In this document: positions 1-8,076 of the stretch, in pieces
Layout of the letters: each line of letters begins with the position of its first letter
How positions within the stretch are numbered: position 1 is the first letter of the stretch
DNA from: Photobacterium swingsii
Lineage (GTDB): Bacteria; Pseudomonadota; Gammaproteobacteria; Enterobacterales; Vibrionaceae
Direction of reading: 5' to 3'
Length of the DNA: 64,000 bases
NCBI RefSeq assembly: GCF_024346715.1
Contig: NZ_AP024852.1
Coordinates: 1,488,001 to 1,552,000, forward strand
The notes under the pieces: model-generated
What the model saw: the letters and a program-made list of their open reading frames with translations, nothing else
Told to the model about the DNA's origin: nothing
The model's database searches: none
Position numbers and translations under genes: made by a program

Positions 1-140
1 GGACGTTTTCCGTGTACATCACCATCCGTTGCTTGCTTGAAGAGTGAGTAAAGTGCTAATAGCTCGTTATTTGAAGGGCGTTGAGTCAGCTGTTTAACAT
101 CCTTTTGAGCTTGTTCAAAGTTTGCTTTTAGATCTGCCAT
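1..140 (-). CDS. Acyl-CoA-binding protein, N-terminal part (runs off the window)
   Basis: Only the first 46 codons are visible. The ATG is at 140, preceded by an AAGGAAAA ribosome site six bases upstream. The stretch YSLFKQATDGDV followed by GKRP matches the acyl-CoA-binding protein signature, and the N-terminus (MADLKANFEQA) also fits. Members are cytosolic four-helix proteins of about 85-90 residues that bind medium- and long-chain acyl-CoA esters. The gene lies 47 bases downstream of the acyl-CoA reductase-like SDR gene on the same strand, so the two probably form an operon in which this protein buffers or delivers the acyl-CoA substrate. The C-terminal half is outside the window. Confidence 0.85.
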   Translation of the reverse strand, partial: MADLKANFEQAQKDVKQLTQRPSNNELLALYSLFKQATDGDVHGKR

Positions 141-187
141 GTTAATTTTCCTTTTACCAATAGACGTGTAACGTTGATATTCGTGGT

Positions 188-2191
188 TTAGAGATAAATA
201 CCACGTAGTAATGCTGAGAGCGCAATGAGCTCTGCTGATGATGCTTTTTCTTTATTTTTCTCTGTTTCTATCTCTTTTCCTTGTGTGCTTTCTTTCGAAT
301 CAGGGAACATACGGAAGCTACTGTTCATGATGATTTCAGCAAGTTTAGGGAAGAGAGCATGAACAATTTGCCCGAAAATACCTAAGTTGGTTGCAATGCG
401 TTTAGGTTTATCGATGATTGCTGTTGCCAATAAATCAGCCGCTTCTTCTGGTTTCAGCGTTGGCACTGATTGATAGATTTTTGTTGGCGCAATCATAGGC
501 GTTGCCACAAGTGGCATGTTGATGGTGGTGAAGTTTACATTGAGATCTGAGTATTCTGCGGCAGCACAACGGGTGAAGGCATCGAGTGCGGCTTTAGACG
601 CAACATAAGCAGAGAAACGTGGTGCGTTAGTTAAGACCCCAATTGATGAGATATTAATAACATGACCGCCACCTTGCGCTTCCATACTTGGCAGTAAACC
701 TAATGTCAGTTTAAGTGCACCAAAGTAGTTAAGCTGCATTGTACGTTCAAAATCGTGGAAACGATCGACTGAGTTTGCAATCGAGCGACGAATTGAACGA
801 CCAGCGTTGTTAATTAGAATGTCAACGCGACCATGGATCGCTAGAATATCTGCGGTTAAGCGTTCTACATCACTGATGTTAGAGAGATCACATTGATAGG
901 TATGCGCTGTACCACCTAGTTCTTCTACTTGCGTACGTGTTTCAGCGAGTTTTTCTTCATCACGGGCAACCAGAATCATTTCTGCGCCATTTTCAGCCAA
1001 TTTGAATGCCGTAGCTTGGCCGATCCCTGAGCTTGCACCTGTGATCAAAATGATCTTATTGGCTACGCGTGCTTTCAAACTACGATCACCTGAGATTTCT
1101 GGATCTAAATGGCGCTCCCAGTAATCCCAAATAGCGGGCGCATAGTGAGGAAGACGAGGACACTCGATTCCAGAACCTTTAAGTGCCTGCTGCGTTTCAC
1201 GACAATCAAACTCTGTCGGGTAGGTGAAGAATTTCAAGACTTCGGCTGGAATGCCGAGATCTTTCATTGTCACATCTGCGATTTGCTTGATTGTTGGTAA
1301 CGACATGATCGCTTGCTTCACTTGATTTGGCACTAAGCCAAACAAGCGTGCATCGACACGCATCGCCATACGTGGTGCATGGCCAGCTTCTGCGAAGATA
1401 TTGAGTACTTCACCTGCACGGTAAGGTTTAGGATCGGTAATGTGGAAACAACCACCGTCTAAGCCTTCTTTATGGGCAATATGATCAAGCACATTGACGA
1501 CATAATCGACAGGTACAATATTAAGTCGGCCGCCTTCTAAACCTATGGTTGGCACCCAAGCTGGTAGCACACCACGAATGCGTTGGATCATCTTGAATAA
1601 GTAATACGGGCCGTCTACGCGGTCAGCAACACCTGTTTTTGAATCACCAACAACCATGCCTGGACGGTAGATACGAAAAGGGACTAAGCAGTTTTCGCGA
1701 ACCGCACGTTCAGATTCATGTTTGGTAGAGAAATAAGGGTGATCAAGGTTTTCTGCTTCACTAAACATGTCTTCGCGGAAGTGACCTTCATATAAGCCTG
1801 CTGCTGCAATGGAACTAATATGATGGAAACAACCTACTTGTAGTGTGTTAGCCGCTTCTAAAGCATGGTTTGTCCCTAGTACGTTTACCTCTTGCTGCTC
1901 TTCGGCGCCAGCGCTGAGATCATAAATTGCAGCTAAGTGGAAAAAGTGAGTGACTTTGCCTTTTAATGCAGAGATATCTTGCTCTAAAAGCCCCAGTCCA
2001 GCTTGAGTGAGATCACCTGTAATTGGAACGATGCGGCCAGCCTCGATCCCGTTCTCTTCTTGCCATGTGGTTAGTCTTTGTTGAGCATTTTCATTGCGGC
2101 AAAGTACATATATTATCCCTTCTCTTTTTAACAGGCGGGTTAGCAGGTTTCGTCCTAGAAAGCCTGTACCACCAGTAAGAAAATATGCCAT
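188..2191 (-). CDS. Two-domain SDR protein: acyl-CoA reductase-like extended SDR fused to a classical SDR
   Basis: The protein has 667 residues and two Rossmann modules. The N-terminal extended-SDR half has the nucleotide motif GGTGFLG at 7-13 and a Tyr153-x3-Lys157 pair (YFSTK), as in NAD-binding-4 / fatty acyl-CoA reductase domains. The C-terminal classical SDR half has TGASSGIG at 384-391, NNAG at 461-464, Ser515/516 and Tyr529-x3-Lys533 (YVASK). Both active sites look intact. Two-domain SDRs of this kind occur in bacterial reduction of acyl-CoA to aldehyde or alcohol. The family is known; the substrate here is inferred from the acyl-CoA-binding protein gene just downstream and the divergent GMC oxidoreductase. 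The tail after about residue 620 is charged and low in complexity. The ATG at 2191 has a GGAG-like site upstream. Confidence 0.8.
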   Translation of the reverse strand: MAYFLTGGTGFLGRNLLTRLLKREGIIYVLCRNENAQQRLTTWQEENGIEAGRIVPITGDLTQAGLGLLEQDISALKGKVTHFFHLAAIYDLSAGAEEQQEVNVLGTNHALEAANTLQVGCFHHISSIAAAGLYEGHFREDMFSEAENLDHPYFSTKHESERAVRENCLVPFRIYRPGMVVGDSKTGVADRVDGPYYLFKMIQRIRGVLPAWVPTIGLEGGRLNIVPVDYVVNVLDHIAHKEGLDGGCFHITDPKPYRAGEVLNIFAEAGHAPRMAMRVDARLFGLVPNQVKQAIMSLPTIKQIADVTMKDLGIPAEVLKFFTYPTEFDCRETQQALKGSGIECPRLPHYAPAIWDYWERHLDPEISGDRSLKARVANKIILITGASSGIGQATAFKLAENGAEMILVARDEEKLAETRTQVEELGGTAHTYQCDLSNISDVERLTADILAIHGRVDILINNAGRSIRRSIANSVDRFHDFERTMQLNYFGALKLTLGLLPSMEAQGGGHVINISSIGVLTNAPRFSAYVASKAALDAFTRCAAAEYSDLNVNFTTINMPLVATPMIAPTKIYQSVPTLKPEEAADLLATAIIDKPKRIATNLGIFGQIVHALFPKLAEIIMNSSFRMFPDSKESTQGKEIETEKNKEKASSAELIALSALLRGIYL

Positions 2192-2446
2192 TTGCTCTCC
2201 TTAAGTTTTCACAGCTGATAATTGTATTCCTTTTCGATATATAACTTACACTGGTCAGAGCTCCTGTCTTTAGTCAAAGTTGAAAATTATTAAATAGATC
2301 ACCTTTTAAATTTGTTTCATATTGTGTTTTCAATTTAATGCAAAGATAAAACAGACATTGATCAAAAAGAAACTAGAATTCATCTATTATTAATTAATCG
2401 ATAACAAGAGAATGAGCTGGCGCTTTTCAAGGATGGAGAAAGAATA

Positions 2447-4081
2447 ATGTTCGACTATATCATTGTGGGTGCAGGCTCTGCTGGCTGTACATTGGCAAAT
2501 AGATTGTCTGAAGATCCAAAAATAAAAGTTTGCTTGATTGAAGCTGGCCCTAAAGATAAAAGCTTTTTTGTGCATGTGCCCTTGGGGTTAATAGGGATGA
2601 TGCATTCAAAAAAAATGAACTGGCGCTATTACACAGAATCAGAGAAAGAATTAAATAACCGTAAATTGTTTTGGCCACGTGGCAAAACACTGGGTGGAAG
2701 CAGTGCGTCAAACGCGATGTGTTACATTCGAGGTCATGCGTGGGATTACGATCACTGGGCAAGTCTTGGTAATAAAGGTTGGTCGTACAACGAGGTGTTG
2801 CCTTACTTTAAAAAAGCGCAAAACCAAATGCGAGGAGCAGACACGTATCATGGTACAGGAGGGCCTTTAAATGTTGATGATTTACGAGTGAAAAACCCGT
2901 TATCTGTCGCTTTTGTTGCTGCCGCTAAACAAGCTGGCCATGAGTATAACCCGGATTTTAATGGTGTAACTCAAGATGGGGTTGGCTATTACCAAGTTAC
3001 TCAGATTAACGGTCAGCGTTGTAGTTCTGCTGTTGGGTATTTACGACCAAGTGAAGCACGGCCAAATTTAGTGGTAATCACAGAAGCTCTAACCACTAAG
3101 ATCTTGTTTAAAGGGAAGGTAGCTGTTGGCATTGAGTATGAAAAGAAGGGTAAGCGTGATGTGATTAACGCTAAACGCGAAGTGATTCTAAGTGGTGGGG
3201 CGATTAATAGTCCACAGCTACTGATGTTATCAGGTGTTGGTGATAAAACTGAACTAGAAAAATTAGGAATAGACTGTGTTCAAGATTTACCTGGTGTTGG
3301 AAAAAACCTTCAAGATCATTTAGATGCACTAGTCGTTACTCGCGAGAAAACCTTCCATTCCGTGGGCTTTTCCCCTGTGGCTTTGTTGCGTTCTCTCAAG
3401 GGTATTGTTGACTATCTGTTATTTAGAAAAGGTAATTTCACCACCAATATTGCTGAGGCGGGTGGTTTTGCTAAAACCTCGCCTGAACTGTCAGAGCCCG
3501 ATGTTCAGTTTCATTTTTCCCCATGTTTTCTGGATAATCACGGCTTGAATCTATGGCAAACTGTTCGTCATGGTTACTCTTTGCATGCGTGTAATTTGCG
3601 GCCGAAGAGTCGAGGCGCTTTGTCTTTAGTCAGCCGTGATCCGCACGATGCGGTAAGAATCAATGCGGGCTATTTGTCGCATCCTGAAGATATAGAAGTG
3701 ATGCTAAAAGGCATTAAGCTATCACGTCAAATCTTGGCGCAGCCTTCATTTGAACGTTTCCGTGGTGAAGAGGTTTTTCCTGGTAAAAGTGTGCAGTCTG
3801 ATGATGAATTACGGGCATTCATTCGTCGTAAAGCTGAGTCGATTTATCATCCCATTGGAACGTGTAAAATGGGAGCGGATAATATGGCAGTGGTGGACAG
3901 TGAATTAAAGGTACATGGTATTGAAGGTTTGCGCGTTGTTGATGCCTCTATCATGCCAACATTGGTTGGAGGGAATACAAACGCCCCCACTATTATGATT
4001 GCAGAAAAAGCCTCAATCGATATTTTATCTAAACAAAGATTAACTGAAGATAAAGAACAAGCAGCATTGAATGAAGCCTGA
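2447..4081 (+). CDS. GMC family FAD-dependent alcohol oxidoreductase (AlkJ/choline dehydrogenase type)
   Basis: The protein has 544 residues, normal for the family. The FAD-binding GAGSAG lies at 8-13 with the acidic end of the fold at EAGP. The GMC signature region (RGKTLGGSSASNAM) is near residue 80. The C-terminal substrate domain carries the catalytic His at about 467 (HPIGTCKMG), and the closing GGNTNAPT motif is near 508. These enzymes oxidise alcohols to aldehydes and pass electrons to a quinone or oxygen. There is no signal peptide. GGAG upstream supports the ATG at 2447. The gene diverges from the acyl-CoA reductase-like gene across 255 bases, which suggests shared control and a role in the same alcohol/aldehyde pathway. 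The exact substrate cannot be read from sequence. Confidence 0.85.
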   Translation: MFDYIIVGAGSAGCTLANRLSEDPKIKVCLIEAGPKDKSFFVHVPLGLIGMMHSKKMNWRYYTESEKELNNRKLFWPRGKTLGGSSASNAMCYIRGHAWDYDHWASLGNKGWSYNEVLPYFKKAQNQMRGADTYHGTGGPLNVDDLRVKNPLSVAFVAAAKQAGHEYNPDFNGVTQDGVGYYQVTQINGQRCSSAVGYLRPSEARPNLVVITEALTTKILFKGKVAVGIEYEKKGKRDVINAKREVILSGGAINSPQLLMLSGVGDKTELEKLGIDCVQDLPGVGKNLQDHLDALVVTREKTFHSVGFSPVALLRSLKGIVDYLLFRKGNFTTNIAEAGGFAKTSPELSEPDVQFHFSPCFLDNHGLNLWQTVRHGYSLHACNLRPKSRGALSLVSRDPHDAVRINAGYLSHPEDIEVMLKGIKLSRQILAQPSFERFRGEEVFPGKSVQSDDELRAFIRRKAESIYHPIGTCKMGADNMAVVDSELKVHGIEGLRVVDASIMPTLVGGNTNAPTIMIAEKASIDILSKQRLTEDKEQAALNEA

Positions 4082-4093
4082 ATATTAAAAGGT

Positions 4094-4125
4094 AAAGCCT
4101 AATCGCAATGTGATTAGGCTTTATT
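4094..4125 (+). terminator. Rho-independent terminator after the GMC gene
   Basis: A perfect 11-bp stem (AAAGCCTAATC / GATTAGGCTTT) with a 7-base loop ends in a short T tract, 12 bases after the stop codon. Confidence 0.8.
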
Positions 4126-4336
4126 TATGTCTATTTTGAAAATTAGGGTGAATATTCTAATTTTATTTACGATAATTGTCTTGCATAGTCATAATTCCAA
4201 TTTCCTTTCTTTTTAACCTACACGTTTTCACTCGTTTAGCGACACTTTTTCGTATCGCCTATATTTAATATTATTGAAGTATGAGACAGTCTTATAATAT
4301 TTCATGTTAATTGCATTATTTCGCTCGGGGTGAAGT

Positions 4337-5398
4337 ATGTTTTCAAAAGATAATTTTTCTAAAAAATTTCAAAGCCTATTAGATGACGTTAATACGCGTT
4401 TGAAACAAAACACCGAGTTAGCACAAACAAGCATTAAAAACTTGCTTGAAAATGGTGGCTCTTCGTATCCAGCGGCAGCGGTAGTCGCGACCTTAAATGG
4501 ATTATTTGGCGATACCTTGCTTGAAAAAAAGCATCGATTTGCCCAGCGGATGTCAATTCGCGATCAGAAACAAGACTTAGTGCTCGAAAAATCACAGTTG
4601 GAGCGTCAGCTTTCAGATGTGCAACCTCGGATTATCTTATGCGTCCACGGCTGGTGTATGAGCGATGTGCAGTGGACACGTAAAGGGATCGATCATGGAC
4701 GCCAGTTGGCGCAGTTTGGTTATACGCCTGTTTATCTTAGATATAATACGGGGCGGCATATTTCAGAAAATGGTGAGGACTTTTCTCACTTTCTTGAGCA
4801 GTTGATAACTGAATGGCCGTGTGAAGTGAAAGAACTGGTATTACTGGGACATAGTATGGGCGGGTTAGTCAGTCGTAGTGCCTGTCATTATGCACAGCAA
4901 CATGATCACTCTTGGTTGAGTGCATTGACAACTTTAGTGACATTAGGCAGTCCACATAATGGCGCACCGTTAGCAAAGTTGGCTTGCTGGTTAGATGCGC
5001 AAATAGATGATACGCCATCTTTGAAGGCATTTGCATCCATTGCTGATGTCCGAAGTAATGGTAGCCGTGATTTAAGTCGAGGTGTGATCTTTCATGAAGC
5101 ATGGCGTGATGGACAGCAAGGGGTGTTTTCCCATATTCCGTTACCGCCTAACGTGAAGTGCTTTGCTGCGGCAAGTTGCTTGGGCAGTGATATCCATGAT
5201 GAGAAAAACAGGCTGTTAGGTGATGGGTTAGTACCAGTAGCAAGCGCGTTAGGTGAGGCCAGAGGGCATATCTCGCGGTTAGGTTTCCCGCTCGACAATC
5301 TATGGGTGGCTGGTGGCATTAGTCATTTAGGCTTGCTTAATGATCCGCAAGTCGTACAACAAGTGCAGTCTTGGATCTTGGTCAATTCACCAGATTGA
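4337..5398 (+). CDS. Alpha/beta hydrolase, PGAP1/lipase-like
   Basis: The protein has 353 residues. About 95 residues of mostly helical, charged N-terminal sequence precede an alpha/beta hydrolase core. The core begins with the oxyanion-side motif CVHGW and has the nucleophile elbow GHSMGG at 171-176 (Ser173), followed by TLGSPHNGAP, typical of PGAP1-like and triacylglycerol lipase-like enzymes. A late Asp (LLGDGLVP) and a C-terminal His (GGISHLGLL) can complete the triad. No signal peptide is seen, so it is probably cytosolic. GGGGTGA precedes the ATG. The substrate is unknown; a carboxylester or lipid is inferred. It stands alone between the alcohol/acyl-CoA genes and the arsenate genes. 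Confidence 0.8.
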   Translation: MFSKDNFSKKFQSLLDDVNTRLKQNTELAQTSIKNLLENGGSSYPAAAVVATLNGLFGDTLLEKKHRFAQRMSIRDQKQDLVLEKSQLERQLSDVQPRIILCVHGWCMSDVQWTRKGIDHGRQLAQFGYTPVYLRYNTGRHISENGEDFSHFLEQLITEWPCEVKELVLLGHSMGGLVSRSACHYAQQHDHSWLSALTTLVTLGSPHNGAPLAKLACWLDAQIDDTPSLKAFASIADVRSNGSRDLSRGVIFHEAWRDGQQGVFSHIPLPPNVKCFAAASCLGSDIHDEKNRLLGDGLVPVASALGEARGHISRLGFPLDNLWVAGGISHLGLLNDPQVVQQVQSWILVNSPD

Positions 5399-5435
5399 GT
5401 GCTGTGAATTATGCCTTTTGTTAGATATGTAAAAT

Positions 5436-5449
5436 TTCATATATATGGT
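5436..5449. promoter_or_regulatory. Candidate ArsR-type operator upstream of the ArsC-ArsR fusion
   Basis: The palindromic core CATATATATG (5438-5447) is followed by GGTTTGCTATAT. The same core with a similar right flank (ATAATTCGCATAT) sits before the GAPDH/arsJ operon at 12241. It lies about 60 bases before the start codon. Its function as an operator is inferred from the recurrence. Confidence 0.5.
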
Positions 5450-5508
5450 TTGCTATATATTGAGTTTGCGATAGTATTCTCTTTAGGTTGGTTAAGTAAC
5501 GAGTGATC

Positions 5509-6336
5509 ATGAAACGAATATTATTTCTATGTACAGGCAACTCTGCCCGCTCTCAATTGGCAGAGGCTATCATGCGTGATATGGCGGGTGATGAGTACAT
5601 GGTAATGAGTGCGGGTATGCGCCCTGAAGGGGTCGACCCTAGGGTGTATGAAGTGCTCGATCATATGAAGATCAGTAGCGATCACCTAAAGAGTGTAACT
5701 GCAGAATCGTACCAAGATCAGCATTTTGATGTTGTTATTACGCTGTGTGATAAAGCGAGTAATGAGTGTGAGTTATTCACCGACTCTGATGCGCTGATTC
5801 ATTGGGACTTTAAAGATCCAAAACAGCAAGCAGGTAGCGAGAGTTTTTTTGAAACTGCTGAACAGCTTAAGTCAAAGATTGCGCTGTTTTTACTACTCAA
5901 TGGTGAGCAAACATCACCGACAATTGGCCCTGTTGAATTGTTCAAGATCATGAGTGATCCACTTCGATTACGCATACTGATGCTAATTGAAGACGAATAT
6001 GCTCTGTCGGTAAGTGATTTAACCAAGGTGCTAGAAGTGAGTCAGCCTAAAGTGTCACGCCATTTAGCCTTATTACGCGATGCCGGCATTTTGAATGATC
6101 ACCGTGAAGGTCAGTGGATCTACTACCATTTCCCTACGTCGTTACCAAAGTGGATTACGCATGTATTAGCCACAGTACGTAATGGTAATTCAGCAATGAT
6201 TAATCAAGAGAAGATTCGCTTGATGCAGTTGAAGGATCGCCGTAAGCCTCAATTAAGTAAATCTCATACATTCAGTGGGCTAAGTGAAAAATACCAGCAT
6301 CACTTAGCGAAAAAAGAATTACAGAACAGGAATTAA
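5509..6336 (+). CDS. ArsC (thioredoxin-type arsenate reductase) fused to an ArsR-type repressor
   Basis: The protein has 275 residues from the ATG at 5509 (a GTG two codons earlier is possible; TAACGAG fits 5509 better). Residues 1-130 are a low-molecular-weight phosphatase/ArsC domain with the P-loop CTGNSARS (Cys8, Arg14) and the resolving pair Cys80 and Cys87 (TLCDKASNEC), so the reductase thiols are complete. Residues 135-205 are an ArsR winged helix (MSDPLRLRIL, then PKVSRHLALLRDAGIL). The classic metal-binding ELCVC motif of ArsR reads ALSVS here, and the repressor half has no cysteine at all. Sensing may therefore depend on the fused ArsC domain. The next gene, a phosphatase, starts two bases after the stop. 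The gene probably represses itself and the distant GAPDH/arsJ operon. Confidence 0.88.
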   Translation: MKRILFLCTGNSARSQLAEAIMRDMAGDEYMVMSAGMRPEGVDPRVYEVLDHMKISSDHLKSVTAESYQDQHFDVVITLCDKASNECELFTDSDALIHWDFKDPKQQAGSESFFETAEQLKSKIALFLLLNGEQTSPTIGPVELFKIMSDPLRLRILMLIEDEYALSVSDLTKVLEVSQPKVSRHLALLRDAGILNDHREGQWIYYHFPTSLPKWITHVLATVRNGNSAMINQEKIRLMQLKDRRKPQLSKSHTFSGLSEKYQHHLAKKELQNRN

Positions 6337-6338
6337 TT

Positions 6339-6833
6339 ATGTCGACTCACCCATTTTGGACACTGCCATTAGCTGATAGTGGTAAATTATTGTTAACCCC
6401 ATGTCCTGGTACCAAAGACGCTGATTTGACGACATCCATCGCTGATTTGAAAGCGGAAGGGGCGACAGTAGTACTGACAGCACTAGAAATGAATGATCTT
6501 CCTGATAATGGTGTACAAGCCTTAGCTGATGCCTGTAAAGCTGCTGGCTTAGCGTGGTTCCATTTACCAATTGAAGATGACTGTGCACCAGCAGAAGATT
6601 TTGATGCAAATTGGGTCGCCGCCAGTCAAGCTGCTCAACTTGCATTGGATAACGGCGAAGCTGTGGTTGCGCACTGTAAAGGGGGATCGGGCCGTACTGG
6701 CTTGATTGCAGCGCGTATCATGCTAGATCGTGGTGTGGATGTTGAAACGGCAGTTGCGCAAATTCAAGCGCTTCGTCCGGGTGCTTTCACTCGTCAAGCG
6801 CATATCGATTATATTGCACAGTTTGCTAAGTAA
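6339..6833 (+). CDS. Protein tyrosine/dual-specificity phosphatase (CDKN3-like), arsenate-module associated
   Basis: The protein has 164 residues with the phosphatase loop HCKGGSGRTG at 112-121 (nucleophile Cys113, Arg119) and an upstream Asp-rich loop (PIEDDCAP) that can provide the general acid. It is a small cytosolic enzyme of the CDKN3/tyrosine-phosphatase group. It begins two bases after the ArsC-ArsR stop, so the two are co-transcribed. Phosphatases of this type recur beside arsJ/GAPDH modules in marine bacteria (recalled from genome context, not checked). A role in handling a phosphorylated or arsenylated metabolite is inference; a regulatory protein phosphatase is the alternative. 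Confidence 0.8.
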   Translation: MSTHPFWTLPLADSGKLLLTPCPGTKDADLTTSIADLKAEGATVVLTALEMNDLPDNGVQALADACKAAGLAWFHLPIEDDCAPAEDFDANWVAASQAAQLALDNGEAVVAHCKGGSGRTGLIAARIMLDRGVDVETAVAQIQALRPGAFTRQAHIDYIAQFAK

Positions 6834-6877
6834 GTTGTATTGAGCATGCTGTTATTGTGAAAGCATGAGGAAGAGAT

Positions 6878-6905
6878 AAAAAGGCACGCAGGTCGTGCCT
6901 TTTTT
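6878..6905. terminator. Bidirectional terminator between the phosphatase and qnr
   Basis: A GGCACG/CGTGCC stem is extended by A5/T6 on either side. It serves the plus-strand arsenate operon and the minus-strand qnr gene, which converge here. Confidence 0.85.
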
Positions 6906-6924
6906 AGTTTTGCGGTTTCCGTGT

Positions 6925-7581
6925 TCAATCTGGTATGACGATGACACCCAATGGTTCGAGTAGTTGTGCTTGCTGCCAGTCGCATATCTTAACGCCATGT
7001 AAATTCACTCGGCGTGGGTTAAGCCCGTATAGTTCCGTATGGCTTAAATCACAATTTTCCATATTAAACTGTCCCCAGCTATCTTCTGCGAACTCACTGC
7101 GGCTTAAATCAGAGCCTTTAAATGACGCGCCGAGTAGGTTTGCACCATTCCAGCGGTTTTCAAACAAGTCACATTTTTCGATACATTGACGTTCAAAGTT
7201 AGCGTAGGCAAGGTTACAGCCTGTAATGTATGCCGAGCAAAAGTAACTGCTGTGGCTGATATGATTGACGAAGCTAGCTTGCTGAAAGTTCACGCCTTTT
7301 AGATCACTCTCTCTGAATTCGATCCCAAAACAATTTGCGCCCGAGAAGTTAGCCATTGCCAGTTGACATTGCTTGAAGCTGGCATCGCGCAAGTCAGCAT
7401 AATTGAACTGGCAGCCTTCAATATCACCTTGCTCAATAAATTTACAATTAACAAACTGTGCATCTCTTAAATCAGCACGTTCGAAATTACAGCGATAGAA
7501 CTGGCAGTTCTCGTAATGTGAATCACGTAAGTTTTGGCGAGAAAAATCTGTCTGATCAAAAGATTTGTTTTTCGTTAGCAT
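6925..7581 (-). CDS. qnr: Qnr family pentapeptide repeat protein
   Basis: The protein has 218 residues, exactly the Qnr size class. Pentapeptide repeats of the A(D/N)Lxx or CxFxx type run almost end to end (for example ADLRDAQF, CNFERADLRDA, ANLLGASFKGSDL). There is one short break around residues 104-118, where Qnr proteins carry a loop. Qnr proteins fold as right-handed beta-helical dimers that bind DNA gyrase and topoisomerase IV and protect them from quinolones. Chromosomal copies are known in Photobacterium and Vibrio. GGAGC seven bases before the ATG at 7581 supports the start. No LexA-like CTGT-N8-ACAG box is visible upstream, so SOS control is not evident. It is a single gene facing away from dcuC. 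Confidence 0.88.
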   Translation of the reverse strand: MLTKNKSFDQTDFSRQNLRDSHYENCQFYRCNFERADLRDAQFVNCKFIEQGDIEGCQFNYADLRDASFKQCQLAMANFSGANCFGIEFRESDLKGVNFQQASFVNHISHSSYFCSAYITGCNLAYANFERQCIEKCDLFENRWNGANLLGASFKGSDLSRSEFAEDSWGQFNMENCDLSHTELYGLNPRRVNLHGVKICDWQQAQLLEPLGVIVIPD

Positions 7582-8076
7582 GGGTAAGCTCCGTTAAATT
7601 ACCTATGCAGACTACCATCTGATAACCTTGAAAAACCAGCAATTAAAACCCTTGAAAAACAATAGATTAAAAACCCTCAAAATAGCCCCTTAAAGGCACT
7701 TCAATCGCACCTGGTGAGGTTAACGAGCTTGTCATCGCCTGAGCGTATGAATAAATTAATTTAAACTAATGTCGACTTAGCCATTAATTGGCTATGTTTT
7801 CATCAAAACAGGCTGTTATCACCAAACGAAAACCGTTCAATCATTGGGCTGCCTCCTGTATATGCCTATGGATTTATCATTGCTAATTATTGGTTTGTGA
7901 AGATAGATACATAAAAATTAAGCTAATGTCTTAAAATGTGACCATATACTGAGAAACAAAATCCTTATTGCAAGCAAGACTGTACGTGTATGCAACTCAT
8001 GATATAAATCAACATTTAGTTGCATACTCTGAGATATACCTCTGCACTGTTATCTAACACTGCTTATGAGGAAGCA
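7582..8076. other. 495-bp divergent intergenic region between qnr and dcuC
   Basis: I see no gene here. Near qnr there is a direct repeat of CCTTGAAAAAC (7626 and 7651). Near dcuC there is an FNR-like box inside a perfect 10-bp inverted repeat, listed separately. The remainder is AT-rich with no convincing hairpin. Confidence 0.6.
7988..8027. promoter_or_regulatory. FNR-like box flanked by a 10-bp inverted repeat upstream of dcuC
   Basis: ATGATATAAATCAA at 7999-8012 matches the FNR consensus TTGAT-N4-ATCAA at nine of ten positions. It is enclosed by GTATGCAACT (7988-7997) and its perfect inverse AGTTGCATAC (8018-8027). It lies about 65 bases before the dcuC start, suitable for anaerobic activation. 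dcuC is FNR-activated in E. coli; here this is inferred. Confidence 0.6.

Noticed and set aside
5503-5508. GTG start for the ArsC-ArsR protein two codons upstream
   Set aside because: The ribosome site TAACGAG is better spaced from the ATG at 5509, and ArsC proteins start right at the first beta strand.
7582-8076. LexA box before qnr
   Set aside because: CTGTATATGCCTATGG near 7856 lacks the right half-site ACAG; no other candidate seen.
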